NCBI GenBank assembly: GCA_001914955.1
Contig: MNDM01000042.1
Location: 1 to 38,730 of the forward strand
DNA: 38,730 bases
DNA from: Nitrospirae bacterium 13_2_20CM_2_62_8
Lineage (GTDB): Bacteria > Nitrospirota > Nitrospiria > Nitrospirales > Nitrospiraceae
Direction of reading: 5' to 3'
Shown: positions 16,094 to 23,262 of the stretch, piece by piece
Numbering within the stretch: position 1 is the first letter of the stretch
Layout: each line of letters starts with the position of its first letter
Notes under the pieces: generated by a model
What the model saw: only the letters and a program-made list of their open reading frames with translations
Told to the model about the DNA's origin: nothing
The model's database searches: none
Translations under genes and position numbers: made by a program

Positions 16094-17542
16094 TTATTGA
16101 TAGCGTACCTGGAACTGAACCAAAAGGGCATTTTTCGCGAACGGATCACCAACCGGGACTGCTGGAGTGCCCGGGCCAGTCCCCTGATGGTGGCGAAATT
16201 CATAGTCGATTGAGAGCTTAGTCTGGATTTTCGGCGGAAGATTTTCAAAGTAGTAGTTGAACCCCACGATGGTGCGTGTATACATATCATTTGACGTCGT
16301 GGTGCTGGGGTCGAACTGTTCATACATGAGGACTGGTTCAAAGTTCTGTAAAGGCCCATTGGAGATGAAATATTTTCCGTACACATACCAGGTCCGCCGT
16401 TGCACGCCAGGCGCCCCGTCGCCACCGCAGATTGCTCTGGTGAGGCAGGAGCCTTGAGCCGGAGTCCCAACGAGCGTTTGATTGGCTCCATCATGTCCTT
16501 GCCAGAATTCTCCCTGCATCATGAAACCTGGGATGAGTCTCGATGTGTAGCGGGCGTCGACTGCGAACCGGTCTAATTTCCCTTTGCCACGCCCGTTGAT
16601 GGCGGTATTGGTATTATTACTCTCGCCGCTTTGCAGCGTAAAACTGACCCAGGAGATGTCCGTCACGAGAAAGCGTTCCCTGGTATAAAAGACTTTAGGG
16701 CTATTCGCGCCGACGGCATTGGCCTGGAAGTTATTGCCGTTCATGATGCCGCCGACAAATTCCATCCGATCGAACAGGGTCCCTCTGACGTCGGCAAAAT
16801 AGTCCCGCTCATGGACGAATTCAATCGTGCCACCGGTGCCATTGGTCGTCAATCCGGTGGTACCACTGCCGCCGACCGAGGTGAGATAGGGCGAGCTGAT
16901 GACATCTCGGAGACCGCCAGAGGTTTCCGTAAAAATGCCGAAGGGCATGCGGAAAATACCCATACGGATCATGTTGAAAGTTGGCGCGATGCTGGGAAAC
17001 GGCCTGAAATCAATGTACGACTCGCGGAAATACGTGGTCGAGGCGGCCGTACCGCCAGGGTTTTGCGTTCTGTTGGTACAATCAGTCCCTGGAGTGCAAC
17101 CCGGCGTGTTGTTCGTCAAGTTGATGCTCTGAAACTCAGCCAAGGCATGCCATTTCGGAACGTATTCGTTGATTTTCCCGTAAAACAGCAGCTCAGACCG
17201 TCGGACCGAGATATTATCGGAGCTCTTGCCCTCAGCCGTTTTGGCATCCAGATGCGTGTATAAAATCTGTAGGGCGTTCATGCCGACATTAAACTTTCCG
17301 CTCAACGACGGAAGTTTCTCAATCTTGGCTTTCCATTCCTCGAGAGCGCCTATGCGCTTTTCATAGTTCACCATCGGATCTTCCACCGACAGGGACGATG
17401 GGGTTGGTTTGGAGCTTGGTGGCTGGATGGGCCCTTGATTCTCCTTGGTGGGGTCAGCAGCTGACGCGACATATCCGCCAGCAAAAAGCGCCAGTAGGAC
17501 GGTCAGAATACTAACCGTAAGAACCATTGGATGGCTGCGCAT
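16094..17542 (-). CDS. Outer membrane porin, probably phosphate-selective
   Basis: 482 residues. Cleavable signal peptide (LTVSILTVLLALFAGGYVASAA), a proline/serine-rich segment, a short coiled-coil (YEKRIGALEEWKAKIEKL), then a beta-barrel rich in alternating strands (GKFNVGMNALQILYTHLD, ESYIDFRPFPSIAPTFNMIRMGIFRMPFG in part). It ends VQFQVRYQ, an outer-membrane strand. The YIDF...RMGIFRMPFG element resembles OprO/OprP-type porins. Good Shine-Dalgarno AAAGGAGG. Its neighbours (Pho-type regulator, pst operon) support phosphate or polyphosphate uptake, but selectivity is inferred from context only. Confidence 0.8.
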   Translation of the reverse strand: MRSHPMVLTVSILTVLLALFAGGYVASAADPTKENQGPIQPPSSKPTPSSLSVEDPMVNYEKRIGALEEWKAKIEKLPSLSGKFNVGMNALQILYTHLDAKTAEGKSSDNISVRRSELLFYGKINEYVPKWHALAEFQSINLTNNTPGCTPGTDCTNRTQNPGGTAASTTYFRESYIDFRPFPSIAPTFNMIRMGIFRMPFGIFTETSGGLRDVISSPYLTSVGGSGTTGLTTNGTGGTIEFVHERDYFADVRGTLFDRMEFVGGIMNGNNFQANAVGANSPKVFYTRERFLVTDISWVSFTLQSGESNNTNTAINGRGKGKLDRFAVDARYTSRLIPGFMMQGEFWQGHDGANQTLVGTPAQGSCLTRAICGGDGAPGVQRRTWYVYGKYFISNGPLQNFEPVLMYEQFDPSTTTSNDMYTRTIVGFNYYFENLPPKIQTKLSIDYEFRHHQGTGPGTPAVPVGDPFAKNALLVQFQVRYQ

Positions 17543-17644
17543 GAAAACCTCCTTTGGGATGCCTCAGTGCAACGGCCTTCGCAGACCTATTTTCGAAGCG
17601 TCTCACTGTTGTATGTCTCGATATCTTGCTCATGACATCACGAT

Positions 17645-17663
17645 AAAAAATCCGGCTGCGGAT
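17645..17663 (-). terminator. Weak intrinsic terminator behind the regulator gene
   Basis: On the minus strand ATCCG-CAGC-CGGAT is followed by six T. It lies 10 bases after the regulator stop and upstream of the porin. The 5-bp stem is short, so read-through to the porin gene is likely. Confidence 0.45.
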
Positions 17664-17672
17664 GTGCCATGA

Positions 17673-17993
17673 TCAAGACGAAGGATCTCGCAACCTGTAA
17701 CCGATGCCCCACACGGTTTCTGCAAGGCTTCGCTCATTTGCAGACGTTCGAAGTTTGTGCCGCAACTTTGACATATGCACATCAACTGTTCGGAGTGTGA
17801 CGTAGACTCCTTTCCCCCAAACCCGCTGCAAGAGTTCCTGTCGCCGATACACCGCCCCAGGACGTGCCGCTAAGGTCCACAGCAGAGCAAACTCCGTGGG
17901 GGTCAAATCAATTGAGCGACTTCCCATCCGCACCGATTGACGTTGTCTATCTATCGCGAGCGGGCCAACGATGACTTTGAACTGCTGTCTCAT
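17673..17993 (-). CDS. PhoB/OmpR-type DNA-binding domain protein lacking a receiver
   Basis: 106 residues from the ATG at 17993; the open frame extends upstream to 18122 through a very basic stretch with no receiver-like sequence. The C-terminal winged helix of OmpR/PhoB regulators is complete: RSIDLTPTEFALLWTLAARPG, RRQELLQRVWG, RTVDVHMSKLRHKL (recognition helix) and TVWGIGYRL. No phospho-acceptor domain precedes it, in frame or in the other frames examined. It lies next to the porin and has its own 11-bp-repeat operator, so it may autoregulate and control the local Pho-like genes without phosphorylation. Start uncertain; GGAG lies 10 bases before 17993. Confidence 0.8.
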   Translation of the reverse strand: MRQQFKVIVGPLAIDRQRQSVRMGSRSIDLTPTEFALLWTLAARPGAVYRRQELLQRVWGKGVYVTLRTVDVHMSKLRHKLRTSANERSLAETVWGIGYRLRDPSS

Positions 17994-18199
17994 GGATGAA
18001 GGTCTCCGTTCCTTGGAATGACGCTTGTGCGTCCGCCGTGCTGATCGGTTCTCGCCGGTCGTCCTCCTCACTCGAGACATATTCAGCGCAAGACTGCAGG
18101 CTAAGGGTCTCCGAGGCATCAACTAAGGCTCTTCTAGAGCCGCTTCGCCAAAGACAAACGAGGCGAAGATCGCAAGAAAACATCTGTAATAACTGAGCG

Positions 18200-18253
18200 A
18201 GCATAGCGAGAAGGTGTTATCGCGCCCTGACAGGGATGTTAAGAATGTGTAAA
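18200..18253 (-). promoter_or_regulatory. Pho-type operator and promoter of the regulator gene
   Basis: Minus-strand repeats TTTACA (18253), TTAACA (18242), GTCAGG (18231) and ATAACA (18220) start 11 bp apart; the third is degenerate. TATGCT (18205-18200) follows after nine bases as a -10. The rest of 17994-18321 holds no gene I can support and would be a long leader. Confidence 0.55.
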
Positions 18254-18321
18254 TTATTACGTTGCGGTTTTGGCGAGCGGCCGAGGAGATTCCTATAGAA
18301 GGAACAGAAGAACGTACAGGA

Positions 18322-18624
18322 TCAGTTCATCGGAAGCAGCCAGAGACCGACCAGGAGCGGGGAAATCCGTTCGCGCGAAATCAAGTCCCGATTTTCGCTC
18401 AAGCGACAGCCTAGCTCAGCCGTGCACTGGTCACGACTTTTCTCCGCGACCAGCTTCATGCCTGCCTGATACTTGGGGCTGTCGTAGGCCTGCGTCTCGC
18501 ACTTATTGTAGTCGGTACCAAAGTCCACTTTCGGGTCGTTGAGAAGACCGCGTCCACTTGGTCCAGCGTCAGCCTCGACAATGGGATGTGCTCCTCCCTC
18601 GGTTTTCTTTGCACCCAAGACCAT
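18322..18624 (-). pseudogene. Decayed paralogue of the small Cys-pair lipoprotein at 24038
   Basis: An open frame of 100 codons whose middle aligns with the lipoprotein at 24038-24289: DFGTDYNKCETQAYDSPKYQAGMKL against EFSHDYTQCETEAYQNPKAQGGMKL (compare from the aromatic residue), then DQCTAELGCRLSE against DRCLAKKGWVLRQ. The signal peptide and lipobox are missing; the N-terminal 28 residues look random, and the C-terminus runs on for about 20 residues past the normal end. No Shine-Dalgarno. Likely a dead copy; a cytoplasmic domain is less probable. Confidence 0.55.
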
Positions 18625-18720
18625 GTGCGTTCGTAAGGTACGCCGTGGAGGGTGCGGCGCAATAACCTCGGTGTTACCAAATTGTAAATTTTGACACGTT
18701 GACGCCGGACAGCTCCTATT

Positions 18721-19635
18721 TCAACGCCGGTTGGCCGCGCGGAACTCCTTTACCACGTCCTTTACAGCCCGTCGCTCACCATCAACCAAGTAATTGAGCC
18801 GTCGCATCTCCTCATCGGTGATGGCCCCGGCGAGCGCGGAGACCGCTTCACGGAGTTCTGGAAAGCGAGCCAGTACCGCGCCGGACATCACCGGCGCCGC
18901 ATGGTAGGAAGGAAAATACCGCTTGTCGTCAGTCAACACAAACAGTCCGAGTTTGGTAATGAGTCCGTTCGTGGAGTCTCCCGCAATGACATCCACCTTC
19001 CGATCCGCCAGCGCCTGATAGGTGAGCGCGAGGTCCATCACCCGAGGCGCCTCGGCAAACCGCAAGCCATAGCTGCGGGAAAGACCCGGGAACCCGTCAG
19101 GCCGCTCCAAGAACTCATACCCGAACGCGGCTCGCAACCGGGGGGTATGCGCGGCCAGTTGCGAGATGGTCTTTACCCCCAACCGGTCGGCGTCCTCCCT
19201 TCTGATGATGATCGCGAAGGTGTTGTTGAACCCGAGCGGAGGCAACCATTCGAGGCGGAAGCGCGTGCGGTAGGCCTCCTGGACGGTACGGAACACGGTC
19301 TCGGAATCGGAGGACGGCGGCAATTGTAAGATGGCGGTCAATGCCGTGCCGGTGTACTCCACATATGCGCCGATCTGACCGGCCATGAGGGCCTGATGAC
19401 AGATGAAGGTTCCGCCCAGGTTGAGCTTTCGTGCCACCCGCAGATCGGTTCGCGCCTCGATCTGCTGCGCGAGTAGCTCACCCAGGATCACCTGCTCCGT
19501 AAAGTTCTTCGACCCGACGACGATGGTACGGTCTGTTTCGGAGCCGCCGCAGCCAGCCACCTGGGTCATGCCGAGCGCCGCCCCGGCGATTCCCAACGCA
19601 GCCCAGCCGACGCACCAGACTAGCCCTCGCATCAT
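18721..19635 (-). CDS. Betaine-type ABC transporter substrate-binding protein (OpuC/OsmX-like)
   Basis: 304 residues. Signal peptide with a probable lipobox (QVAGC, cysteine about residue 29). The ligand-binding type is shown by VVGSKNFTEQVILGELLAQQIE, LGGTFICHQALMAGQIGAYVEYTGTAL (in part) and VIAGDSTNGLI, all typical of OpuCC/OsmX/ProX-like proteins for quaternary amines. The start overlaps the permease stop (ATGA). Last gene of a four-gene operon with an EgtD-like methyltransferase. Ligands of this family include glycine betaine, choline and, for the EgtU branch, ergothioneine; which applies is open. Confidence 0.9.
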   Translation of the reverse strand: MMRGLVWCVGWAALGIAGAALGMTQVAGCGGSETDRTIVVGSKNFTEQVILGELLAQQIEARTDLRVARKLNLGGTFICHQALMAGQIGAYVEYTGTALTAILQLPPSSDSETVFRTVQEAYRTRFRLEWLPPLGFNNTFAIIIRREDADRLGVKTISQLAAHTPRLRAAFGYEFLERPDGFPGLSRSYGLRFAEAPRVMDLALTYQALADRKVDVIAGDSTNGLITKLGLFVLTDDKRYFPSYHAAPVMSGAVLARFPELREAVSALAGAITDEEMRRLNYLVDGERRAVKDVVKEFRAANRR

Positions 19636-20273
19636 GCCGTTGGCCGGGCGCCGAAGCGTTGTTCAACGCGGCCCAGGATCAGATCCGCCGCCAGCGCCAT
19701 GGTAGCTGCCGGAATCGCGCCGGCCAGGATCAAGCGGGAGTCCAGCATCGCCAACCCGCGGAAGATGAACATGCCCAAGCCTCCCGCCCCGATCGCGGCG
19801 GCGATGGTGGCCAGCCCGACCCCGATCACCGTTGCCAGGCGCACGCCGGTCAAAATGACCCCCAGGGCCAGCGGCAGTTCCACGCGCCAGAGGAGCTGTT
19901 GGTTGGTCATCCCCATCGCCACTGCCGCCTCCTTCACCGCCGGGTCGATCCCGGTCAGACCAGCCACGGTATTGCTGACCACCGGCAGGAGGGAATACAG
20001 GACCAACGCGATCAGCGCGGTGCCCGCCCCGATGCCACCGATTACCGGCAGCGGAATGAGAATGGCAAACAGCGCCAAACTCGGGATCGTCTGGATGACG
20101 TTCACGAGCCCGAGCACCGGTCGCCTCCACCGCGGGTTGCGGGCCAGGCCGACGCCAAGCGGAATCCCGATCAGGACCGCGCCCCCCGTAGACAGCCCGA
20201 CCAGGACAAGATGCTCACCCGTCAGCCGCAGCACCTCGTCACCGTGTAAGACGAAGAATTGGATGAATTCCAT
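19632..20273 (-). CDS. Betaine-type ABC transporter permease (OpuCB/OsmW-like)
   Basis: 213 residues, five to six membrane helices. The EAA loop reads IDPAVKEAAVAMGMTNQQLLWRVELPLA (in part), followed by GVGLATIAAAIGAGGLGMFIFRGLA, the signature of OpuCB/ProW-type permeases. The ATG at 20273 has GAGG four bases upstream; a GTG at 20285 is in frame but lacks one. It couples by ATGA overlap to the binding protein. Inner-membrane part of the importer. A gap of 96 bases separates it from the ATPase gene and contains short degenerate repeats. Confidence 0.9.
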   Translation of the reverse strand: MEFIQFFVLHGDEVLRLTGEHLVLVGLSTGGAVLIGIPLGVGLARNPRWRRPVLGLVNVIQTIPSLALFAILIPLPVIGGIGAGTALIALVLYSLLPVVSNTVAGLTGIDPAVKEAAVAMGMTNQQLLWRVELPLALGVILTGVRLATVIGVGLATIAAAIGAGGLGMFIFRGLAMLDSRLILAGAIPAATMALAADLILGRVEQRFGARPTA

Positions 20274-20369
20274 ACGCCCTCGCACGTTATTCGTTCAACG
20301 TGAATCGTTTACTTGCAAGCTTTGCTCAGTCCTCCAGACAGTTATGTGTTCACGATGAACGGTGAACGA

Positions 20370-21131
20370 TTACCGATCATATCGATTGCTTACTCGAAGC
20401 GTCCGCAGCACCGCCTGCACCTCAGGATGCTCCGACCTGAGAAACTCTTCCGGCGTCAGACACTCCACGAGCCGTCCATCCTGCACCAGGCCGATGCGGG
20501 ACCCCAGGAGGCACGCCTCAGGGATATCGTGAGTCACAAACACCAGGGTCCTCTTCAACTGCATTTGTAGATCTCTGAATTCCTGCTGAAGCTCGGCCCT
20601 CGTGATCGGGTCCAACGCCCCGAAGGGTTCGTCCATCAGCACCAGCGGCGGGTCGGCCGCCACCGCGCGTGCGACTCCCACGCGCTGCCGCTGGCCCCCC
20701 GAGAGCTCATGCGGGTACCGATCGCCGAATCGCTCCGGCGAAAGCCCGACCATCCGGAGCAGCTCCCGGACCCGCACGCGGATGCGCTCCGGTTCCCAGC
20801 CCTCCAATGTGGGGACCAGACCGACATTGCGAGCCACTGTGAGGTGAGGAAACAGCCCGACCTCTTGGATCACATAACCGATCCGTCGCCGCAGGCGAAT
20901 CGGATCCCAGGCGGTGGTGGGCACGCCCTCCACCAGCACTTCTCCGGCACTGGGCTCGAAGAGGCGATTGATCAATTTCAATACGGTGGTTTTCCCCGAG
21001 CCGCTTCGCCCGACCAGCGCGAGCGCTTCACCCTTGGACAGGGTGAATGACATCTCGGAGAGGACCGGTCTACCGGAGACATGCCGGAAACTCACACTGC
21101 GGAACTCGACTGCCGTGGATGCCACGGTCAT
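20370..21131 (-). CDS. Betaine-type ABC transporter ATPase (OpuCA-like, no CBS domains)
   Basis: 253 residues. Walker A is GRSGSGKTT, the signature LSGGQRQR, Walker B LVLMDEPFGALDPITR, and the switch histidine lies in VFVTHD. The INRLFEPSAGEV and GYVIQEVGLFPHLTV segments are typical of the ProV/OpuCA subgroup. The CBS pair found at the C-terminus of many OpuCA proteins is absent, so ionic-strength sensing through CBS is unlikely. It starts 18 bases after the methyltransferase stop, in the same operon. Confidence 0.92.
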   Translation of the reverse strand: MTVASTAVEFRSVSFRHVSGRPVLSEMSFTLSKGEALALVGRSGSGKTTVLKLINRLFEPSAGEVLVEGVPTTAWDPIRLRRRIGYVIQEVGLFPHLTVARNVGLVPTLEGWEPERIRVRVRELLRMVGLSPERFGDRYPHELSGGQRQRVGVARAVAADPPLVLMDEPFGALDPITRAELQQEFRDLQMQLKRTLVFVTHDIPEACLLGSRIGLVQDGRLVECLTPEEFLRSEHPEVQAVLRTLRVSNRYDR

Positions 21132-21149
21132 CAGCGCGCCATCTCCACG

Positions 21150-22100
21150 CTAGGGCCTGGGGCGGGCCAGCACCATGAGGAATCGCCGGTCCTCACTCAG
21201 AAACTCGGCCCGCGGCTCGAAGCCACCGTCAGCGATCAGCTTCAGCAACGCCCCGCGTTCGTATTTCCCCGAATGGTTCATCTCGATGCGCTCCCCGGCC
21301 CTGAGGTTGAACGGCTCTCCCCCCACCCGCAGAGCCAAGTCAACGTCCGCACGAAAGTATTTGCCGAGCCGATGCACGCCGGCCCGCACATCGGTCCGGG
21401 GCTCGAACACGAGCGCGCCGTCTGACTCGGTGATGCCGATGCTGCGTAACGGGGCAAACGCAAACGCGCGATTGAGCGGGTTCTCATAGCCTGCCCGCGT
21501 GTCGGAGTCGTTCTGGAGTTCGCCGTCCACCAGCAAGAGGTCATGGCCTCGAACGAGCGGACGGAGACGGCGAAGCATGTCCAGTGGATCGAACCCGCCG
21601 AGCGTGTTCCCGAGCAGCAGCACAAGCCGGCACGGGGTTTCCCGTCCGGGGACGAGTCCGCTCAGGTGTGCGGGGTTCGTAAGATCTGCTTTGATGCCGC
21701 GGCAGATCAGGCCGCGCTCTGCAGCGCCGGCGCAGGCCATTTCCAGCAGCGTCTGTCCCGCATCGACCGGGACATAGGCAACGGCTCGGCCGCCGGCAGC
21801 CAGTTCGGTGAGAAGATGGAAGTCCTTGGTCCCCTGGCCGGCTCCCAGACTGACCACCTCGACGGGGCCCTCGGGCAGCGCGCCTGTGACCTGTGAGACG
21901 CTGGCGCGGACGAGGGCATTGGAGCGGACATAGTTGCGATAAGGACCGTCCTGGCAGAGCGAGAGCCAAGCCCGGACCGAGAGCGGGAACCAGTAGAAGA
22001 ACCGCTCGGGCAAGTAGCGGTTGGCCAGCGCCGCCAGAAAGTCTTCGGCGATCGCCGCTTCAGTCAGTCTGACCTCGATCTGTAACGCCTGATCGTGCAC
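21150..22100 (-). CDS. EgtD-like SAM-dependent methyltransferase (Methyltransf_33 family)
   Basis: 316 residues from the GTG at 22100. The upstream TTG at 22154 is in frame but falls between the -35 and -10 of its own promoter. SAM binding: VEVVSLGAGQGTKDFHLL. Family features shared with histidine Nalpha-methyltransferase EgtD include LLLGNTLGGFD, the DGEL...GYENPLNRAF region and the C-terminal GERIEMNHSGKYERGALLKLI. The N-terminal PPKYFYD/PEYY region of true EgtD is changed to RFFYWFPLSVRAWL, so substrate may differ. EgtD trimethylates histidine to hercynine, the betaine precursor of ergothioneine. The linked betaine transporter makes a related substrate attractive. Confidence 0.78.
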   Translation of the reverse strand: MHDQALQIEVRLTEAAIAEDFLAALANRYLPERFFYWFPLSVRAWLSLCQDGPYRNYVRSNALVRASVSQVTGALPEGPVEVVSLGAGQGTKDFHLLTELAAGGRAVAYVPVDAGQTLLEMACAGAAERGLICRGIKADLTNPAHLSGLVPGRETPCRLVLLLGNTLGGFDPLDMLRRLRPLVRGHDLLLVDGELQNDSDTRAGYENPLNRAFAFAPLRSIGITESDGALVFEPRTDVRAGVHRLGKYFRADVDLALRVGGEPFNLRAGERIEMNHSGKYERGALLKLIADGGFEPRAEFLSEDRRFLMVLARPRP

Positions 22101-22133
22101 GAGCGCCCCATTGTCGGCCGGTCGGTCCGGGCT

Positions 22134-22163
22134 AGTGTAGGGAGAGCCGTGCAATCAAGTCAA
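22134..22163 (-). promoter_or_regulatory. Promoter of the EgtD-like/ABC transporter operon
   Basis: Minus strand TTGACT (22163-22158), 18-bp spacer, TACACT (22139-22134). It diverges from the precursor-peptide promoter about 30 bp away. Confidence 0.55.
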
Positions 22164-22193
22164 CGATGCCAACCCGGGAGGGCGCAAAACTGG

Positions 22194-22223
22194 TTGACAA
22201 GTGAGAGGCGGCCTCCCTATAGT
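22194..22223 (+). promoter_or_regulatory. Promoter of the precursor-peptide/MNIO operon
   Basis: TTGACA (22194-22199), 18-bp spacer, TATAGT (22218-22223): near-consensus sigma-70. The predicted start near 22230 leaves a leader of about 40 bases before the precursor ATG. Confidence 0.78.
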
Positions 22224-22269
22224 CATGCCCAGGTTCGGCCGGAAACTACTCACACCGAGGAGGTACAGG

Positions 22270-22383
22270 ATGGAGACCAAGGCCATCAATCTGGAGGTGG
22301 TGGAGACCGAGGAACTCCAACCCACCTGTCATCAACTGGACATTGTCGACCTCGAGGAACTCGTTCCTACCTGTCATCAATAG
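22270..22383 (+). CDS. Probable RiPP precursor peptide with two PTCHQ modules
   Basis: 37 residues. The ATG at 22270 follows an excellent Shine-Dalgarno (GAGGAGG); a longer in-frame start at 22201 lies inside the promoter. Residues 9-22 (EVVETEELQPTCHQ) and 24-37 (DIVDLEELVPTCHQ) are tandem copies of one module, and the peptide ends with the second PTCHQ. The acidic EEL followed by PTCHQ suggests Cys20-His21 and Cys35-His36 are modified. The next genes encode an MNIO (DUF692) enzyme and its partner, which act on cysteines of ribosomal peptides in methanobactin and bufferin pathways. No signal peptide. I know no described family with this motif. Confidence 0.82.
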   Translation: METKAINLEVVETEELQPTCHQLDIVDLEELVPTCHQ

Positions 22384-22403
22384 GCCACCCTTACGGTAAG
22401 GAG

Positions 22404-22431
22404 AAGGCCCGATCATTGATCGGGCCTTTTT
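22404..22431 (+). terminator. Intrinsic terminator between precursor and MNIO genes
   Basis: AAGGCCCGATC-ATT-GATCGGGCCTT followed by a run of five T (22427-22431): an 11-bp perfect stem with a triloop. It should make the precursor mRNA abundant and let only some polymerase reach the enzyme genes, a common layout in RiPP operons. The enzyme ATG is only seven bases past the T run. Confidence 0.88.
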
Positions 22432-22437
22432 CATTTG

Positions 22438-23262
22438 ATGGCGAGTTCCGTCAGCATCGGGGCCTTCTACAACCCACACCTGGCCCTGGAAACCCTGGCG
22501 GCCGGCGATCTGATCGGCCATCTCGCCATGGCCGATCCGCCGGGGCAACACGATCCCGCCTGGCCGGAGATTCGCGCCCGATATACGCTGCTCCTCCACG
22601 ATTACCTGGGCCAGCTCAGCGAGCCGTTCGATGAAGAGGAACTCGGCCGCGCCCGATCGCTGCTGGACCAATACCGTTCGCCGTGGGCTGCCGAACACCT
22701 GCAACGCATCCGCCGCACGGCCAGCGCCGTCGGGAATGATGCCAGACCCCTGCTCGACTACGTCTTCCCTCCCCTCTACACGGAGGACCTCTTAGCCGAG
22801 TACGCCCGGAACGCGCGCCTGCTCCGGGACCGCCTCGGTGTCCCGCTTGCGGTTGAACCGATTCCTACCTACCTGCACCTCGACTTGCCCCAGATGAGCG
22901 AACCAGAGTTTCTGCACCGCCTCTGCGAACAATCGGGCTGCCACCTGCTGCTGGACATCGTCCACACCTGGCTCTCGGCCCGGTTTGCCGGCCTGGACCC
23001 GCGGTCGCTGCTGTTGCAGCTCCCGCTTGAGCGGGTCATCGAGATGCACGTGTCCGGTCATGCGCCTGACCCCGACCTGGAGGAACCGTGGATCGCCCCG
23101 ATCCTTCCGAATAGGGAAATTCTGGATCTGGCGGAGCTGGCGGCCGCGCGGGCGCCCGGACTTCGCGCGATTACGTTCGACGCCTTCAGCCCCTCTCTCC
23201 GCCCGGAGACGCTTCTGGCCGGGGTGCGCATGCTCCGCGAACGCTTCGGGCAAGGCGGATGA
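22438..23262 (+). CDS. MNIO-family (DUF692) peptide-modifying enzyme, divergent
   Basis: 274 residues. The TIM-barrel family of multinuclear non-heme iron oxidative enzymes is recognised by order and spacing of: GAFYNPH (8-14), LLLH (H54), AEHL (E86-H87), LAVEPIPTYL (E140), EPEFLHRL, LLLDIVHTWLSA (D173, H176) and IEMHVSGHA (E202, H204, H208). The usual LLLDVNNVYVSA asparagine ligand is replaced by H176, the early EVHSENY motif is lost, and the terminal DTH motif is absent. Related enzymes turn cysteines into oxazolone-thioamide or thiooxazole groups, or excise a carbon. No Shine-Dalgarno lies directly upstream. It overlaps the partner gene by ATGA. Role: modification of the PTCHQ precursor. 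Confidence 0.82.
   Translation: MASSVSIGAFYNPHLALETLAAGDLIGHLAMADPPGQHDPAWPEIRARYTLLLHDYLGQLSEPFDEEELGRARSLLDQYRSPWAAEHLQRIRRTASAVGNDARPLLDYVFPPLYTEDLLAEYARNARLLRDRLGVPLAVEPIPTYLHLDLPQMSEPEFLHRLCEQSGCHLLLDIVHTWLSARFAGLDPRSLLLQLPLERVIEMHVSGHAPDPDLEEPWIAPILPNREILDLAELAAARAPGLRAITFDAFSPSLRPETLLAGVRMLRERFGQGG

Noticed and set aside
17575-17645. Search for a Pho-type operator directly before the porin gene
   Set aside because: No convincing 11-bp-spaced repeats could be found between the regulator and the porin; read-through from the regulator promoter is more likely.
19659-20249. 196-codon plus-strand open frame opposite the permease gene
   Set aside because: Gln/Arg/Asp-rich antisense shadow of the permease, with no start signals.
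21150-22100. EgtD-like methyltransferase as a tailoring enzyme of the PTCHQ peptide
   Set aside because: It is divergently transcribed and in a clear operon with a transporter; EgtD enzymes act on free amino acids. Only proximity supports the link.
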